64,000 nucleotides of DNA, from positions 12,106,273 through 12,170,272 of the forward strand of contig OX155972.1 of the NCBI GenBank assembly GCA_944548615.1, written 5' to 3'. This document shows positions 11,935 to 22,859 of this stretch, piece by piece (position 1 is the first letter of the stretch; each line of letters starts with the position of its first letter). The translations under genes and the position numbers were made by a program. The DNA is from Micropterix aruncella (lineage: Eukaryota > Arthropoda > Insecta > Lepidoptera > Micropterigidae). The notes beneath the pieces are model-generated. The model searched no databases and had not been told where the DNA came from. It was given only the letters and a program-made list of their open reading frames with translations.

Positions 11935-11960
11935 GACCCACTTTGGGCGCCAATTTGTCA
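11520..11960 (-). repeat. Array of five PBS-like hairpin modules
   Basis: The core CAATTTGT(C) recurs at 11544, 11654, 11792, 11904 and 11951. In element sense each reads GACAAATTGG or close to it. Modules 2-5 are followed by a C-rich then G-rich block like the real primer site; the fit is weaker in module 1. In module 3 the core is the loop of a perfect 10-bp stem (11779-11788 with 11806-11815). In module 2 it lies between CCACGA and TCGTGG (11640-11645 and 11672-11677). Only the last module adjoins the LTR. The function is unknown. Confidence 0.7.
11935..11952 (-). promoter_or_regulatory. Primer-binding site, tRNA-Lys type
   Basis: In element sense the 18 bases start TGGCGCCCAAAGTGGG and lie three bases inside the 5' LTR. 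This resembles the lysine-tRNA primer site used by many insect Gypsy elements and confirms the minus orientation. The tRNA match is from memory. Confidence 0.75.
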
Positions 11961-13932
11961 TGAGACCCGAATAATTTTTAATATATCAGTTAATTTTATA
12001 GATTACAATATTATTATTTTACCAATATACTTCCGGACGATATGGAGAGATTTGTTTATATAGTGGGCGCCAGCCCGGAAGGAGAAGAAGATTTATTTCG
12101 GATCTATGAACAAGTGCCAGAGTCCTTCCACCGTTTAGAATTCTTCTGGGGCAGGGGTACGTAGGCTGCGTCGGGATTTGCGTCGGTTCGCTCAGTCCAT
12201 CTCAGGCACGGGGGTATTTAGAATCCCTTAGTGACCCAGTCTACGGTAAGATGACCATCCCTATGGGATGAACGGCCTTTTATGGATATTGAATTGCTAA
12301 ATTATTTGAACCATTTCCCTTACTAAATAATATATTATTATTCTCGTTCGAACGCCCTCTAGCGGTGGCGCGGCGAGTTACTTAGCAAAAATTGATATCA
12401 TTTTGCTCAACCTGCATTGTGCTACTAATGCCCGCGTTTCGCCGCTAGATGGCGCGGACGCGACGGCGGATTCGGTTAATTTAAATTAAATCTTGCTGGA
12501 ATATGCGCAAAATCAACTTGTAACATAAATAAGTGTGCTTTATTTTCCTTGATAAAGAGTTCTGAATTTAATGAATTTCCCCAAATAATAATGGAAACTG
12601 ATTTTAATATTATATAAATGTATCTCAACCAATCCTTTCCTTTTATGGTTTTTTTTATTCTATTTTATTTATATGAAAAAATGAAAATGAAATATATGAT
12701 ATATGACGATATTAAAAATGAAATTATTCTGATATTGAGATGATTATGAGTAAAATAAAAGATACTTTTTCGACCCAAATTTACTATTTATTTTTCTATA
12801 ACCTGTTGCGAAGACATTTCCCGAAACTATATGTGTGATATTGAATATTTATATTATTTATGAAACTTAATTTTAATACGTCGATCGTCGAAGGCCTTGC
12901 GAGATTTTTACGAGCGTACGTTACAATTATTACATTTTACCCGTGTTTCGATGAGCATTATTCGTAACTGGTTTTTCCTATTTTTTGCCCTACAATGATT
13001 TGGCAATTTTAGTGTCGGGTACGCTGCACTTTCAACTATCGTAAACGACGGTAGTCTTTTGCTCTATCATTTTCCCTGATATTTAAATTTGGAAATATTA
13101 CGTATTCCCTGACGATGACTTGCATTTATATTTATCTATAATTTGGTATTTTACTTCATAAGCTATTTTACTAATTTATCTGATTTTTAATTGCCTCGGG
13201 AAGAACTCAATGCCACTCTGATTTCGCCACGTTTTAATCCCAAGATTGTCTAACGTGGATTTTAATTATATTTATGTATTTTTTACAGCCTACATTTTAA
13301 GTAGAGATCGCCGAAATGATTTTAGATTTATTGGCGGTGTCTATCGTTGATCCTATATTAGAAACTACGGATTCCTATATTCAGAAAAACGGGTTAGCAC
13401 GTATATGTCGTGCAAGACGGGTCTGAAGGACTAAAAGTATTGCACGATTGTGGTATTGCAAGTTAGAATAAAAGAAATTGAATTTTACTTTAAAAAAACC
13501 GAAAATGAGAATATAATCTACTTGCCCCAAATAGGATGTGGAGATCACGCTGGAATGCTTTGCCTGCGCCGCACTTGATTCTAGTTATAATTTCTAAAGA
13601 TGACTTTGACTTTTATATTTTATTCGTAGATGTAGGTAGGCCACTTCGAAGTCGTGAAATGAGCTCCGGCGGCCGGTAATCGCCGCGAGGCAAAAACCGA
13701 CCGCCGCGCTGAAACGACGACCTTCCCCAGGCGAGTCTTCCGGCCAAAAAAAAAACTACTCTCACTAGCGATTCTCTACACCCGTGTTCCATCTAATCGC
13801 TAGTGATGCCTATTGTGCGATAAAATTCGCTTGTATCCTATATTATTGTTATTTTATTTTTGTTAACTAATTTTGGCAATAATTGTTTATTATATTGTTT
13901 GTTAAACCCGTAATGGTTTTATGACCATTACA
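11956..13932 (-). repeat. Gypsy LTR (5' LTR in element sense)
   Basis: This is the second 1977-bp copy of 59-2035, with the same length and the same reading wherever compared. The terminal hairpin and the internal 12-bp inverted repeat are repeated here (13762-13773 and 13795-13806). It is followed by AGAG (13933-13936), the target duplication. Confidence 0.93.
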
Positions 13933-14204
13933 AGAGTGTCGGTGGATTCTTTTGAATGCAACCCACATCACACAGCAGCTGTTGCAGCCACACTGCTTCC
14001 TTTTGCGCCTTCGCACGCTGCCATGAATTCAGCTTCAGTAGTGGAAAGGGCCACTGTCTTCTGTCGATGACTTTTCCATGTGATGATGCCCTCGCCTACA
14101 ACAAATGCATAGCCGGTGGTTGACTTTACTGTGTCAACATGGCGTGCAAAATCAGCATCGAAATACCCTCTCAACGCTGTCGACAATCCAGAATATTCAA
14201 TTCT
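13933..14204 (-). pseudogene. Copia RNase H, proximal part, frameshifted
   Basis: The open stretch at 13968-14186 encodes GYFDADFARHVDTVKS and LSTTEAEFMAACEGAK, the RNase H core of Ty1/copia Pol. An extra A in the run of A that follows shifts the frame. In the corrected frame, homology (KEAVWLQQLL) continues to the Gypsy insertion at 13932 and resumes at 1-58 with the duplicated AGAG counted once. The element was therefore cut by the Gypsy insertion. Confidence 0.85.
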
Positions 14205-14888
14205 TCAATCGGCCGTTTTATTCAAATATCGAAGAATACGCTTGACAGCCGAAACATGCGGTGGTTTTGGATCATCCATATAACGGCTAACTTCTCCCAC
14301 TGCATATGAAATGTCTGGTCTTGTCACGATTGCAGCAAACATCAGCGATCCGATCGCTTGACGATATGGGAAGACGACGCTGTCCTCTTCACATGATTTG
14401 GTCAATATGACGTTGCTGTCTGCTGGAGTAGAAATACTCTTCGAGTCTTGCATGTTGAATTTCTCTACGACCTTCTTTATGTATGCGCCTTGACTGATGA
14501 AAATCATCTTCTTCTCTCTATCTCGATGAATTTCCATGCCAACATATTGACTAATGTCACCACGTGTCATCTCAAAATTGTGGCTCAGATGACCCACAAC
14601 TGCTTCAAGTGTATCCTTGCACTTTGACAGAATTAATCCGTCGTCCACGTACAACAGCAAAATGACTTTAATGCCGTTTATACGACCGGTGACCACACAC
14701 GGATCTGCCTTCGATTGAGCCATATTGGAATCGTTGAGGAACTTCGTGAACTTCTTGTTCCAGACTCTGGATGCCTGTTTCAATCCATATAAACTTTTAT
14801 TGAGTCGGCAGACTTTGGTATCCAGTTCCTTTTCTTTGATGTCCAGCCCTTTCGGCACCTCCATGAAAAATTTCTTCGTCCAGGTCAC
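14205..14888 (-). pseudogene. Copia reverse transcriptase, C-terminal part
   Basis: This segment of about 227 aa has the copia RT motifs LNKSLYGLKQASRVWN and LLLYVDDGLIL (catalytic DD), then the copia connection block VGEVSRYMDDPKPPH. It overlaps the upstream segment at 14797-15405 in another frame, so a frameshift breaks the polyprotein near 14800-14880. Motifs within each piece are intact. Confidence 0.9.
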
Positions 14889-15410
14889 CGTTCAAAAATG
14901 CAGTTTTGACATCAAACTGCACCATCTCCAAATCTTCCGCTACGGCAATCGATAGAATGATTCGAATTGAATCGTAGCGAACCACTGGCGAAAACGTTTC
15001 ACCATAATCAACTCCTTCTCGCTGCGAATAGCCTTTGGCAACAAGGCGCGCTTTGATGATTGGATCAGATGAACTCGATTTCACTTTAAACACCCATCGG
15101 CCTCCGACGACATTCCGGTTCTTCGGACGTTCGACCAGATTCCATGTGAAATTCTTTTCCAATGATTCCAGTTCTTCCTTTATTGCATCCCTCCATTTGG
15201 CTGACTCTTCCGATCTCAATGCGTCTTCGTATGATTTTGGCTCCAACACAACGGCCGAATATCCGCTCTCAATCAGACGATCTGGCGGATTCACCCTCTC
15301 GCGCAAACCATAACGTGATGGGCTATTTTGCTTCCACTTTTTATTGCCCCGTGTGTCAGGAAGGATTGCGTTGAGTATAGCACACGAATTCAGACGCTCG
15401 CTCAAAGATT
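14797..15410 (-). pseudogene. Copia reverse transcriptase, N-terminal part, 5'-truncated
   Basis: About 200 aa cover the start of the copia RT: WRDAIKEELESLEKN, WVFKVK, ARLVAKGYSQREGVDY, ETFSPVVRYDSIR and QFDVKTAFLNGDLDEEI. Upstream are a short spacer and a stop codon (about 15409-15411). No integrase, protease or gag follows toward 16000, so the element is 5'-truncated here. The end of the product is frameshifted relative to the rest of the RT. Confidence 0.88.
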
Positions 15411-18261
15411 AGCGTCATTTTGGCCCTTATTCCGTGTCTTTTTCAATCGGAAAATGCGCTGAAACGCAGCCTAATATTAAATTGAGGTTTTAGTGTTTCC
15501 TTTCATAGGCCCTAAGTTAACTTCCTTATACAGAGCTTATAAAGACTTTAAAGTGGTGTTAAGCACAAATTTGGCACGGTTTACTTTCCCAGCAGAAGTA
15601 TTTTGAACGCACTAAAAAAATAATCGAGATCAAGATGAATATGGTCAGATGATCTCTACATAGAATATAATGTGCTAGACGTACCACAACTCTACGTGAA
15701 AGGGGCGCTCTGTGAGTACCAAACTAATTTAGAGACCGCAATAAGAACTCAACAAAGAATCTGCACGCGGCAATTTCGAGCTTTACATTTCGACGTCCCT
15801 CGAATGCAGACCACTTATGGACAAAAGCATTTTGTATACATACCTAGCCCACAGGATATTTAATATGCTTGACGAAGTTTTAAAAATGTGTGCCTAAGTC
15901 TTCCTTCGGTTACGTAACGACCAAATTTGGTTGCACATCAGAACACCGTTGACTACGTAACGACCAATATTGGCGGCTAGCTGCCGGAGCGCACAGTAAT
16001 ATTATTTTCTAATTCGAACGCGTCCTAAAATCCATACCAAATATCTCATTATTACCGATAGAATAATTTCGCACGTCATTTCGCGGATATTTTCTAATAA
16101 AATTCCATTTTCAAACATATTTTTTTTTTTCGAGAAATTACCAAAATTTTTATTGGTTTTTATGAGCTTATATCTAAATATTTTTGTAAGTAAATAAGCA
16201 AAGCAAAATACTACCTTTGATAAAGAATCTAATTAAGATCGCGATAGTATTTGCATTTTCTAAATAGGGTTCCGTATTTTTCCGTAAGACAAGTACAAGT
16301 TAGAAATGCCGAGTTTTTTTCACTTTTTCGACTTTTTCATATTTATTCATAATTATCTAATTGTTTTACAAAACGAGATTTCAATATTTTACATACATTA
16401 AAATTTCAATGCGATCATTGCACAGTTATTTTTTTATAATTACTATAGTAGTTCTATAGTTATAGGACTTTTTGTCGAGCGCGGCGATATTGCAAGAAAT
16501 TCCAATAAATTGCCGCGGTCTGCCATGAAATTATGCTGCTACTCGAAGGGTTAATATTATTTGTATTTTTTTTATATTATTTTATTTTCCACGATTATTT
16601 ATTTTCTGTATTCTATTTTTAATATTTCCGGTTTTGTTTATTTGTTTTAATTTGTAATGGTGACGGTAATGTATATTTATATGTTTCTTTTTCTCTTCTT
16701 TTTTAAAAATTGCCGAATATATGTTGATACAAATCTAGAGAGCTCGCTGCCCTGGAATAAGTTCTGGCACTTAGTTGGGCAGCAGCAGCACTTACATGCT
16801 AATGCTCATGTCGGCCGTGTTCAATTGTTATTTTTATTTTATTAATTTTTAATACTTATTAAATATTGACATGAATATTCGCGATGCATATTTATTGTAA
16901 ATGCGTTGTTAAATTAAATAAAAATAAATAAATATACACATTTTGACTCCCCTCCCCCCCCCCCCTCCGAGACGATTAAGTGCATTTCTAGACTGACGTA
17001 TGTCTGTGTGTTTATGTGTGTGTATGTGCGTATTCCTCCAAGATACCGTCATAACAGGCATAGCAAGAGTTGTGGTTAAAATAGGTCTACAAGAGGGCGC
17101 GCTAGTCATACTTCATTCTCGAAATATTGAACTTAGGTACTTGAAATTCGGTACACAGATACCTTGTTGGGCCGAAATTACGTTGTGAAATATCGTTTTG
17201 GTTGGAATATCTCGTATACCGACACAAATAATATTTAGTGTGCCATAAGAAAATACCATATCATTTTTTTGAAAAGTACCACTTTAATACCACGGAAAAT
17301 ACAACAAATATACTACGATTGATGTGGGATTGGAGGGGGGGGGGGGTCTTGTCTACTTGCCGAGAAAGTCCTGGGGTGACATAACCGATTATTTGTCTCT
17401 GGGCTGTTGTGGCAGATGGGGTTAAGTTGGAGCTTGTTCGGACTAGGTAACTTAAAAACGGTCGAAAATCGAGCAGTCTTAACTGGTAAGCGTAATTGTA
17501 CTTATTATTAATTACAACGTATTTAACGAATAGATAAGACAAAACATCTTTATTCATATTTACAGCCAGCATACTTTATTTAATTGTTTGTGTAAAGACA
17601 ATACCAGAAAATGTGGCGTTTTCCAACACCTGTTTACATATTTACAGCCAGCATACTTAAAGTAATTGTTTGTGTCTTTATATTACCAGTCATTGATCGC
17701 GATTGTGTTTCTTTGTGAAGTAAAATCGGAGCTATGTCCAATTTTTCGTAATCCTCAGGTAGCGATTAAATACGTGAAAACAGGGCACACTTGCGAAGTG
17801 AGATCATTTTGTTGTCATGCAAGCGCATAAAGTCTATATTTGCAGGGAATGACGTCAATATGATGTCCAAAACAGAAGCAGTCATAAGCATCTGCCTCGG
17901 GAATAAGGCCCAATGTTTATTTTCATTACACAAGTAGAAAATTCTCTGAAGATATCAGACCTTTCAAACTGCATACGATCATCGCAAATTCCCCTATTGT
18001 GCCCTATTTTGAACATATTTCATGTCATATTTCTGTAACTCATATACGAAGAGGTAATATAAAATTGTATTTACAGTTGATAATTATCGGAAAAAATATA
18101 AAATACAAAAAAATAAAAAAAAACAAAATCGAGCAAGAAAAAAAAATGTGGGTGTCAGTTCCGACGCGCGACTAGAGGAGTTACTTTTTAAGTGCGATTG
18201 TCATTGAATATACAGTAGACAAAGTGGATAAATTGAATGATTGTTTGATTGATCGCTCAGT
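15411..18261. other. AT-rich intergenic DNA without recognised genes
   Basis: No gene is recognised. Visible items are a C run at 16954-16967, a G run near 17334-17346, and two near-copies of a ~40-bp unit containing ATTTACAGCCAGCATACTT (about 17560 and 17640). The sequence GCTACTCGAAGGGTTAA at 16540-16556 resembles a piggyBac-like end, but no partner end was found. Confidence 0.5.
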
Positions 18262-19067
18262 CGATCAATCAATCAATACATAATCATAAATTATCGAACA
18301 TAAACCACCAATCAATCAACCAATCATCAATCAAGCATCATCAATAAATCATCATCAAGCAATCATCATTAATCAATCCTTATCAATCAATCATCATCAA
18401 TCAATAATTATCAATTAATCAGCATCAATCATCATAAATCAACTGTCATCAATCATCACCATCAATCATAATCAATAAATCATCATCAATCAATAACCAT
18501 CAATTAATTATAGTCAATCAATCACCATCAATCAATTATCATCAATCAATCATCACCAATCAATAACCATCAATCGATAATCATAAATCAATCATCAAGC
18601 ATCATCAATCATTATTAATCAATCATCATCAATCAATCGTCATCAATCAATCATTAGTCAATCATATATCAATAATTCATCAATAAATCATCAATCAATA
18701 AATCATCAATCAATAAATCATCAATCAATCAATCGTCATAATTCAATCATCATCAATCAATAAATATAGATCAATCATCATTAATCTATCATTATCAATC
18801 AATAATATTTCAAACATCAATCAACGAATCACTCAATCATTATCAATGAATCATCATCAATCAATATAATCATTAATTATTCGCCATCATCATCATAATC
18901 ATCATTAATTAATCGTCATCAATCATCATCATCAATCAATCATCATCAATCAATAAACATTCGATCGTATATCAATAAATCATCAATCAATCAATCTTCA
19001 TCATTAAATCATCATCAATCAATCATCATCAATCAATGATTATCAATCAATCATCATAAATCTATCT
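18262..19067. repeat. Degenerate ATCA/ATCATC microsatellite array
   Basis: About 800 bp consist almost entirely of variants of TCAATCAATCATCA. The register drifts and substitutions are frequent, so this is an old, imperfect array and not a fresh expansion. It directly precedes the long-TIR transposon. Confidence 0.9.
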
Positions 19068-19109
19068 TGTTGCAGACTTTTCAATTTTCGAAAAAAAGTT
19101 TGCTGACAA

Positions 19110-20870
19110 TAACCTTTTTGTTAATAGTCCATAGAATTGGTACATTTTGCCTTGCATCAAATAAGGTAGTTCTGATTTTTTAATATGTTCTATATTATGA
19201 TGAAGTGGTTATGGCAAATCCAAGTTTTCCACCTCGGAAGTCCTCCGGGTCCTTGTTAAATACTTGAAAAACCATTACATTTTCAGACTTTTTTTAGTTT
19301 TTGCCAATTTTTATCCCTATGTTGCGGCAAAAGTCACTTATGTACATTTTGTAGAATACTAAATTTTCAACGAAGTGAGGATAATTATGCTTCGATAAAC
19401 TAAAAAGTTTTTAAGATACAGCTGTTAAAAGGTTTACAAAATTTAAAAAAAAAGGAATTTTAGAGGTTTTTTATGTTTTTGTCAATGTGGTCAACTACGA
19501 ACCCATTTTTCTGCAAAAGTCCATGTACTTTATTAAAGTACATAAAATTTTCAACAAAAAAGACCAATTTCATCTATTAAGACCTGATAGTTCCTTAGAT
19601 ACAGCTATTCAAATTTGCTGAGATGAGTAAACAAAATATTAGAAGGGAATACGACATTAATATTATTATGTAATTTGCATGTAATATAAATTGCATGTAA
19701 TATGAAACACCTTATTGTATGCAGTTCTGTGAGGGAGTATTATTATTAGTTTTCTTGTACATCTTTGATGGACCAGGCCGATCCTCGAAATCCACAGCAC
19801 ACCTTTTGGAGGGAGCTTGCTTCGGTAGCATTTCTTCATTGACCGGCTCAGGCAAATCGAAATCGTCATCTGATAAATAGTTCGTCAATGTCATTGATAA
19901 ATAGGTTGTCAATTTCGTCACACATCAGGTCTGGTTTGTTCTCGCAAGATTAGCTGCTTTAGTGGTTGCAAACAGACGAGCATTTGAGTCCTGCTTTTCG
20001 CAACCACAACTGCTGGTACAACCTTTTTTGCAGTTGTAGGAAATCATGTTTAGCAGGGATTGAGGAGCTGGTGGTTTCGTCATCAGTTGAGGAATGAGGC
20101 CTTGTGCGGCCCCAATCGAAGTGGCTTTTCTCGTCTCCCAGCGACATCTGTACCTAAAACAAAACCTGCAACAAAATTAAGAATCGTAACTTTTCAACAT
20201 TTCAACTACTGTAATTATTAAGGTAATTATTACTGGCCAAAACAACTATTTTCACCTGGTGGTATGTTTGCAGAGAGTGAAATCTTGCTTCCCTGGTTGA
20301 AGGCAACCTGGCGAGGTTCATGTTGGTCTTAGCTGCTGTCCTTGTAAAGATTTGGAAGCGAAGGTCGTTGAGATTTTGGGATTCACTGTTGCCTACATAT
20401 AGTAAAACCTGGAAGCTCTCTCCTGCTTTGGCGGCCTGCTCAGGTGTGGCATTGGAGCTTAGGAAAAGCGTTTGTTCGAGGCGCGGTTGTTTCTTCAGTG
20501 TCGAGAGAATATTCTAACATTTGAATAGCTGTATTTTATAAGCTATTTGGTCTAACGTAACTAAATTAGTTTCATTTTGTTGCAAATTTAGTGTAGGTAC
20601 TTAAAAAGTATTTATAGTGACTTTTATCGTAACAAAGTTTATCGTCCTTGGTGGTAAAAAATGGCAAAAACTGAAAAAAGTTAGAAAATGTAATAGTTTT
20701 TCAAGAATTTAACAAAGATCCCGAGGGTTTCGGAGGTGGAAAATTGGATTTGTCATTACTAGTTCATCACATACACATACATATAACAACATCAGAACTA
20801 CCCTATATGATGCAAGGTAATGTACCTTGTATGGTACGATTTCCATAGGCTAAATGTTTTAATTCAGCTC
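19110..20870. mobile_element. Non-autonomous DNA transposon with long terminal inverted repeats
   Basis: About 19115-19440 and 20515-20862 are inverted copies of each other, roughly 70-80% alike by eye. Shared blocks include CCTTGCATCA, GGTAGTTCTGAT, TTTTCCACCTC, CTTGAAAAAC, ATTACATTTTC and TTTTTGCCA. Part of the left arm is duplicated again at 19490-19620. Between the arms lies a decayed spliced gene. No transposase was recognised, so the superfamily is unknown and the exact ends are uncertain. Confidence 0.7.
19712..20520 (-). pseudogene. Decayed cysteine-rich (CXC-type) gene with an intron
   Basis: Exon A (about 20520 to 20257) reads through ATPEQAAKAGESFQVLLY and LARLPSTREARFHSLQTYHQ. 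It ends CAG|GTGAAA. Exon B starts at 20153 after TTTTAG and continues VQMSLGDEKSHFDWG, so the 102-bp intron keeps phase. Further on, a cysteine cluster (NCKKGC, SCGC, RKAGLKCSSVCNH) is split between two frames by a one-base shift, followed by an acidic tail at 19712-19921. The layout matches a family of insect proteins that end in a tesmin/TSO1-like CXC cluster. The family assignment is from memory. The copy is not functional as read. Confidence 0.6.
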
Positions 20871-21551
20871 GAATTTATCGCGGACCGTGGCGTTTTTGTC
20901 CGTCTGCAAACGGGATCGCTTGGCCAAAGGATCAAATAAAAAAAATCAAATTGTTTATTGTCTCAAAAACTAATACATAGTTGTATTATAGACAGTTGTA
21001 TTACATTTGGCCGTGATATCATTGAATTCTTTTTTAATGATCAAATGCTTCTACTAATAATCAAAACATAAAAGGTTACTCGTAAGAATAAAGAAGGTAT
21101 TATTGTAGAATTAAATCGAGTCTCACCATTTAGTTTACCAGATAAAAAACACAGAGTAAATTATTCTTTAAAATACCGATAAAAATAAGTTTTTTTTAGT
21201 ATAAAATTAATAAATGTAATGTCAAAAATAACAAAAAAAATGTGACGATTGTCAAAAAGTAAAATAAAATGTCTTAGTGATTATATTGTACATAAAAATA
21301 GTCAAGGTATAATTAATATGTGCATACCTAATAATAGAAATAGTCAATACATTTTAGTCAAATTGAAAATCGTTTTAAAACCTATTACAGAAAGAGATAT
21401 AGTCGACATCGTTAATGTCGTTTTTAGAGATCGTTAATGTCGTACAATTCTCTTTCAATTAGATATAATTTGAGTTTATTTTTAAATTGGAGCATTTTTC
21501 CTTCGCGGCATATATTTTTAAGCTATTGCATAGCTTTTATCGCGGGCCTAA
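20871..21551. other. No recognised gene; short repeat-like segment
   Basis: The sequence is AT-rich. At 20880-20935 a segment (CGCGGACCGTGGCGTTTTTGTCCG) resembles 28507-28540 (CGCAGACCGAAGGCATCTTTGTCCG), so it is probably a fragment of a dispersed repeat. Nothing else is supported. Confidence 0.45.
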
Positions 21552-21605
21552 TTCTTCATTCGGTCGCCGCGCTGGCCTAGGCCAGCGCGGCGACCGAATG
21601 AAGAA
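21552..21605. repeat. Perfect 54-bp palindrome
   Basis: Two 27-bp arms meet with no spacer; the centre is GGCCTAGGCC at 21578/21579. The arms are GC-rich (TCGGTCGCCGCGCTGG) in an otherwise AT-rich region. Confidence 0.95.
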
Positions 21606-21929
21606 ATTTCTTAACGAAAATTAATGATTTTAAAATGATAATTACGTCTAAACGAGTAGAGCTTACGATTCGAAAAAAATATATGTTAAACAAGAACATT
21701 TTCCTAATATTCTTAGCTATGAATATTTTAGATCTTGTTTATATTACACAGTGTAATTAATTTGTGAAATTAGGTCTAACCGAACACAAAAACGACTACT
21801 ACGCAAATACTATCTGGCGTATTATTATGAAACCTGCACCATTTTAAAGATAATTTCATTATCTATCTTTTTATCTACGATTTTTTGGAATAATCCGTTT
21901 TTTTTGCTTTATCGAATAAAAAATTCGTG

Positions 21930-22030
21930 CGCGGCGCTCTATCGGAAGACGTTTAAATTATTCCGAATCATTTGCTTACGCAGCCGCAAATGATTCGGAA
22001 TAATTTCAACGTTTTCCGATAGAGCGCAGT
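21930..22030. repeat. Foldback with ~42-bp arms
   Basis: GCGCTCTATCGGAAGACG...ATTCCGAATCATTTGC and its inverted copy (two mismatches) surround a spacer of about 11 bases near 21975-21986. It adjoins the 3' end of a LINE fragment. Confidence 0.9.
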
Positions 22031-22044
22031 TATCTGATATCAGA

Positions 22045-22510
22045 AAAAATAAAATAAATAAAATAAATATATAATTATAATTGCATAAGTTGTTAAAAAT
22101 GCTATGCAATAGCTTTACCGCGGCAGTCCCCGAGTGCCACACGTTTTTTATTCTAGAGGGTAGCTTATTGTAGCATATAATTCCGACGTAGCTCGGATCC
22201 CTTTTAAAAAGTTCTAGATTTGGACGAGGAAGAATCAGATTATTTCTCCCCCTGGTAAAGTGTTTATGGGTATCTGAATGTACCGGCAGCTGAGCTAGGT
22301 TTTTTGTGATCAATTTAACGCATTCTAAAACGTATAGAGATGGAAGGGCGAGGATTTTAAGCCTTCTGAAATGACCACGGCATGATTCTATATAACCCAG
22401 ATTACTTAAAATTCGAATGGCCCGTTTTTGCAATGAAAACATATGTTGCCTTAGATCGATGGTGCATTGCGCCCAGAAGAGAATACCGTTGTTCTCTTCA
22501 ATCGTTTCAA
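22045..22510 (-). pseudogene. Non-LTR retrotransposon RT C-terminal fragment
   Basis: The minus strand encodes NNGILFWAQC, LQKRAIRILSNLGYIESCRGHF, LKILALPSLYVLECVKLI and LPSRIKNVW. These are the C-terminal blocks after the RT of Jockey-type LINEs. The catalytic RT region is absent, so the copy is 5'-truncated. The 3' end runs into TTTATTTTATT repeats and then the foldback at 21930-22030. Confidence 0.8.
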
Positions 22511-22544
22511 GAGTGGGTGACATCGGGTCAGTATCCATCCCCGC

Positions 22545-22830
22545 TGCTTAGAAACGTATAAGAGCATTTCCAGACCCCCAGTTATTCGCCGGAGTGCACA
22601 GTCGATTGGCCGACGCATCACGATGCGCAAACCGCCCAGCAGCGCCCGAAGGTTACCCCCAGAGGAACTGATCCACCTGCCGTGGCATAGGAAACAGAGC
22701 CTGTTCCAGGTTCGGCCTTCTTTGAGGAGGCTATTATATAGGACTTGAACCGTGAGTTAATACGAACAGGTCTTAATGGCCCAACTGCACGGTAACCGTT
22801 AACTGCCTGTAAACTGAGCATGTGCACTGC
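22545..22830 (-). repeat. SINE-like dispersed repeat, copy 1
   Basis: This ~280-bp segment resembles 28555-28760. Shared blocks include CGATTGGC, AGAAACTGATCCAC/AGGAACTGATCCAC, GAGGAGGCT and a minus-strand GGTTnCCGTGCAGTTGGGCC. The minus strand also has GGTTCAAGTCC (about 22743-22753), close to a Pol III B box, so a tRNA-derived SINE is possible but unproven. Confidence 0.5.
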
Positions 22831-22859
22831 ATGTGAACAATGTGCACACGAGTTATGAA

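Larger units (their letters stand above)
59..13932 (-). mobile_element. Full-length 13.9-kb Ty3/Gypsy LTR retrotransposon
   Basis: Two direct repeats of 1977 bp (59-2035 and 11956-13932) with TG...CA ends bound the element, and a 4-bp duplication AGAG flanks it. The coding strand is minus: primer site at 11935-11952, gag 9057-10325, then pol 5962-9042 with protease, RT, RNase H and integrase in Ty3/Gypsy order. The element is unusually long because of its 2-kb LTRs, a 1.6-kb leader and a 3.9-kb 3' region without a recognisable env. LTR identity and intact gag and pol suggest a recent insertion. It sits inside the RNase H region of a copia element. Confidence 0.93.

Noticed and set aside
16480..16556. 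piggyBac-like terminus ending GGGTTAA
   Set aside because: No inverted partner end was found within several kb.
18262..19067. CRISPR-like regular repeats
   Set aside because: The ATCA array has no constant repeat with unique spacers. It is a eukaryotic microsatellite.
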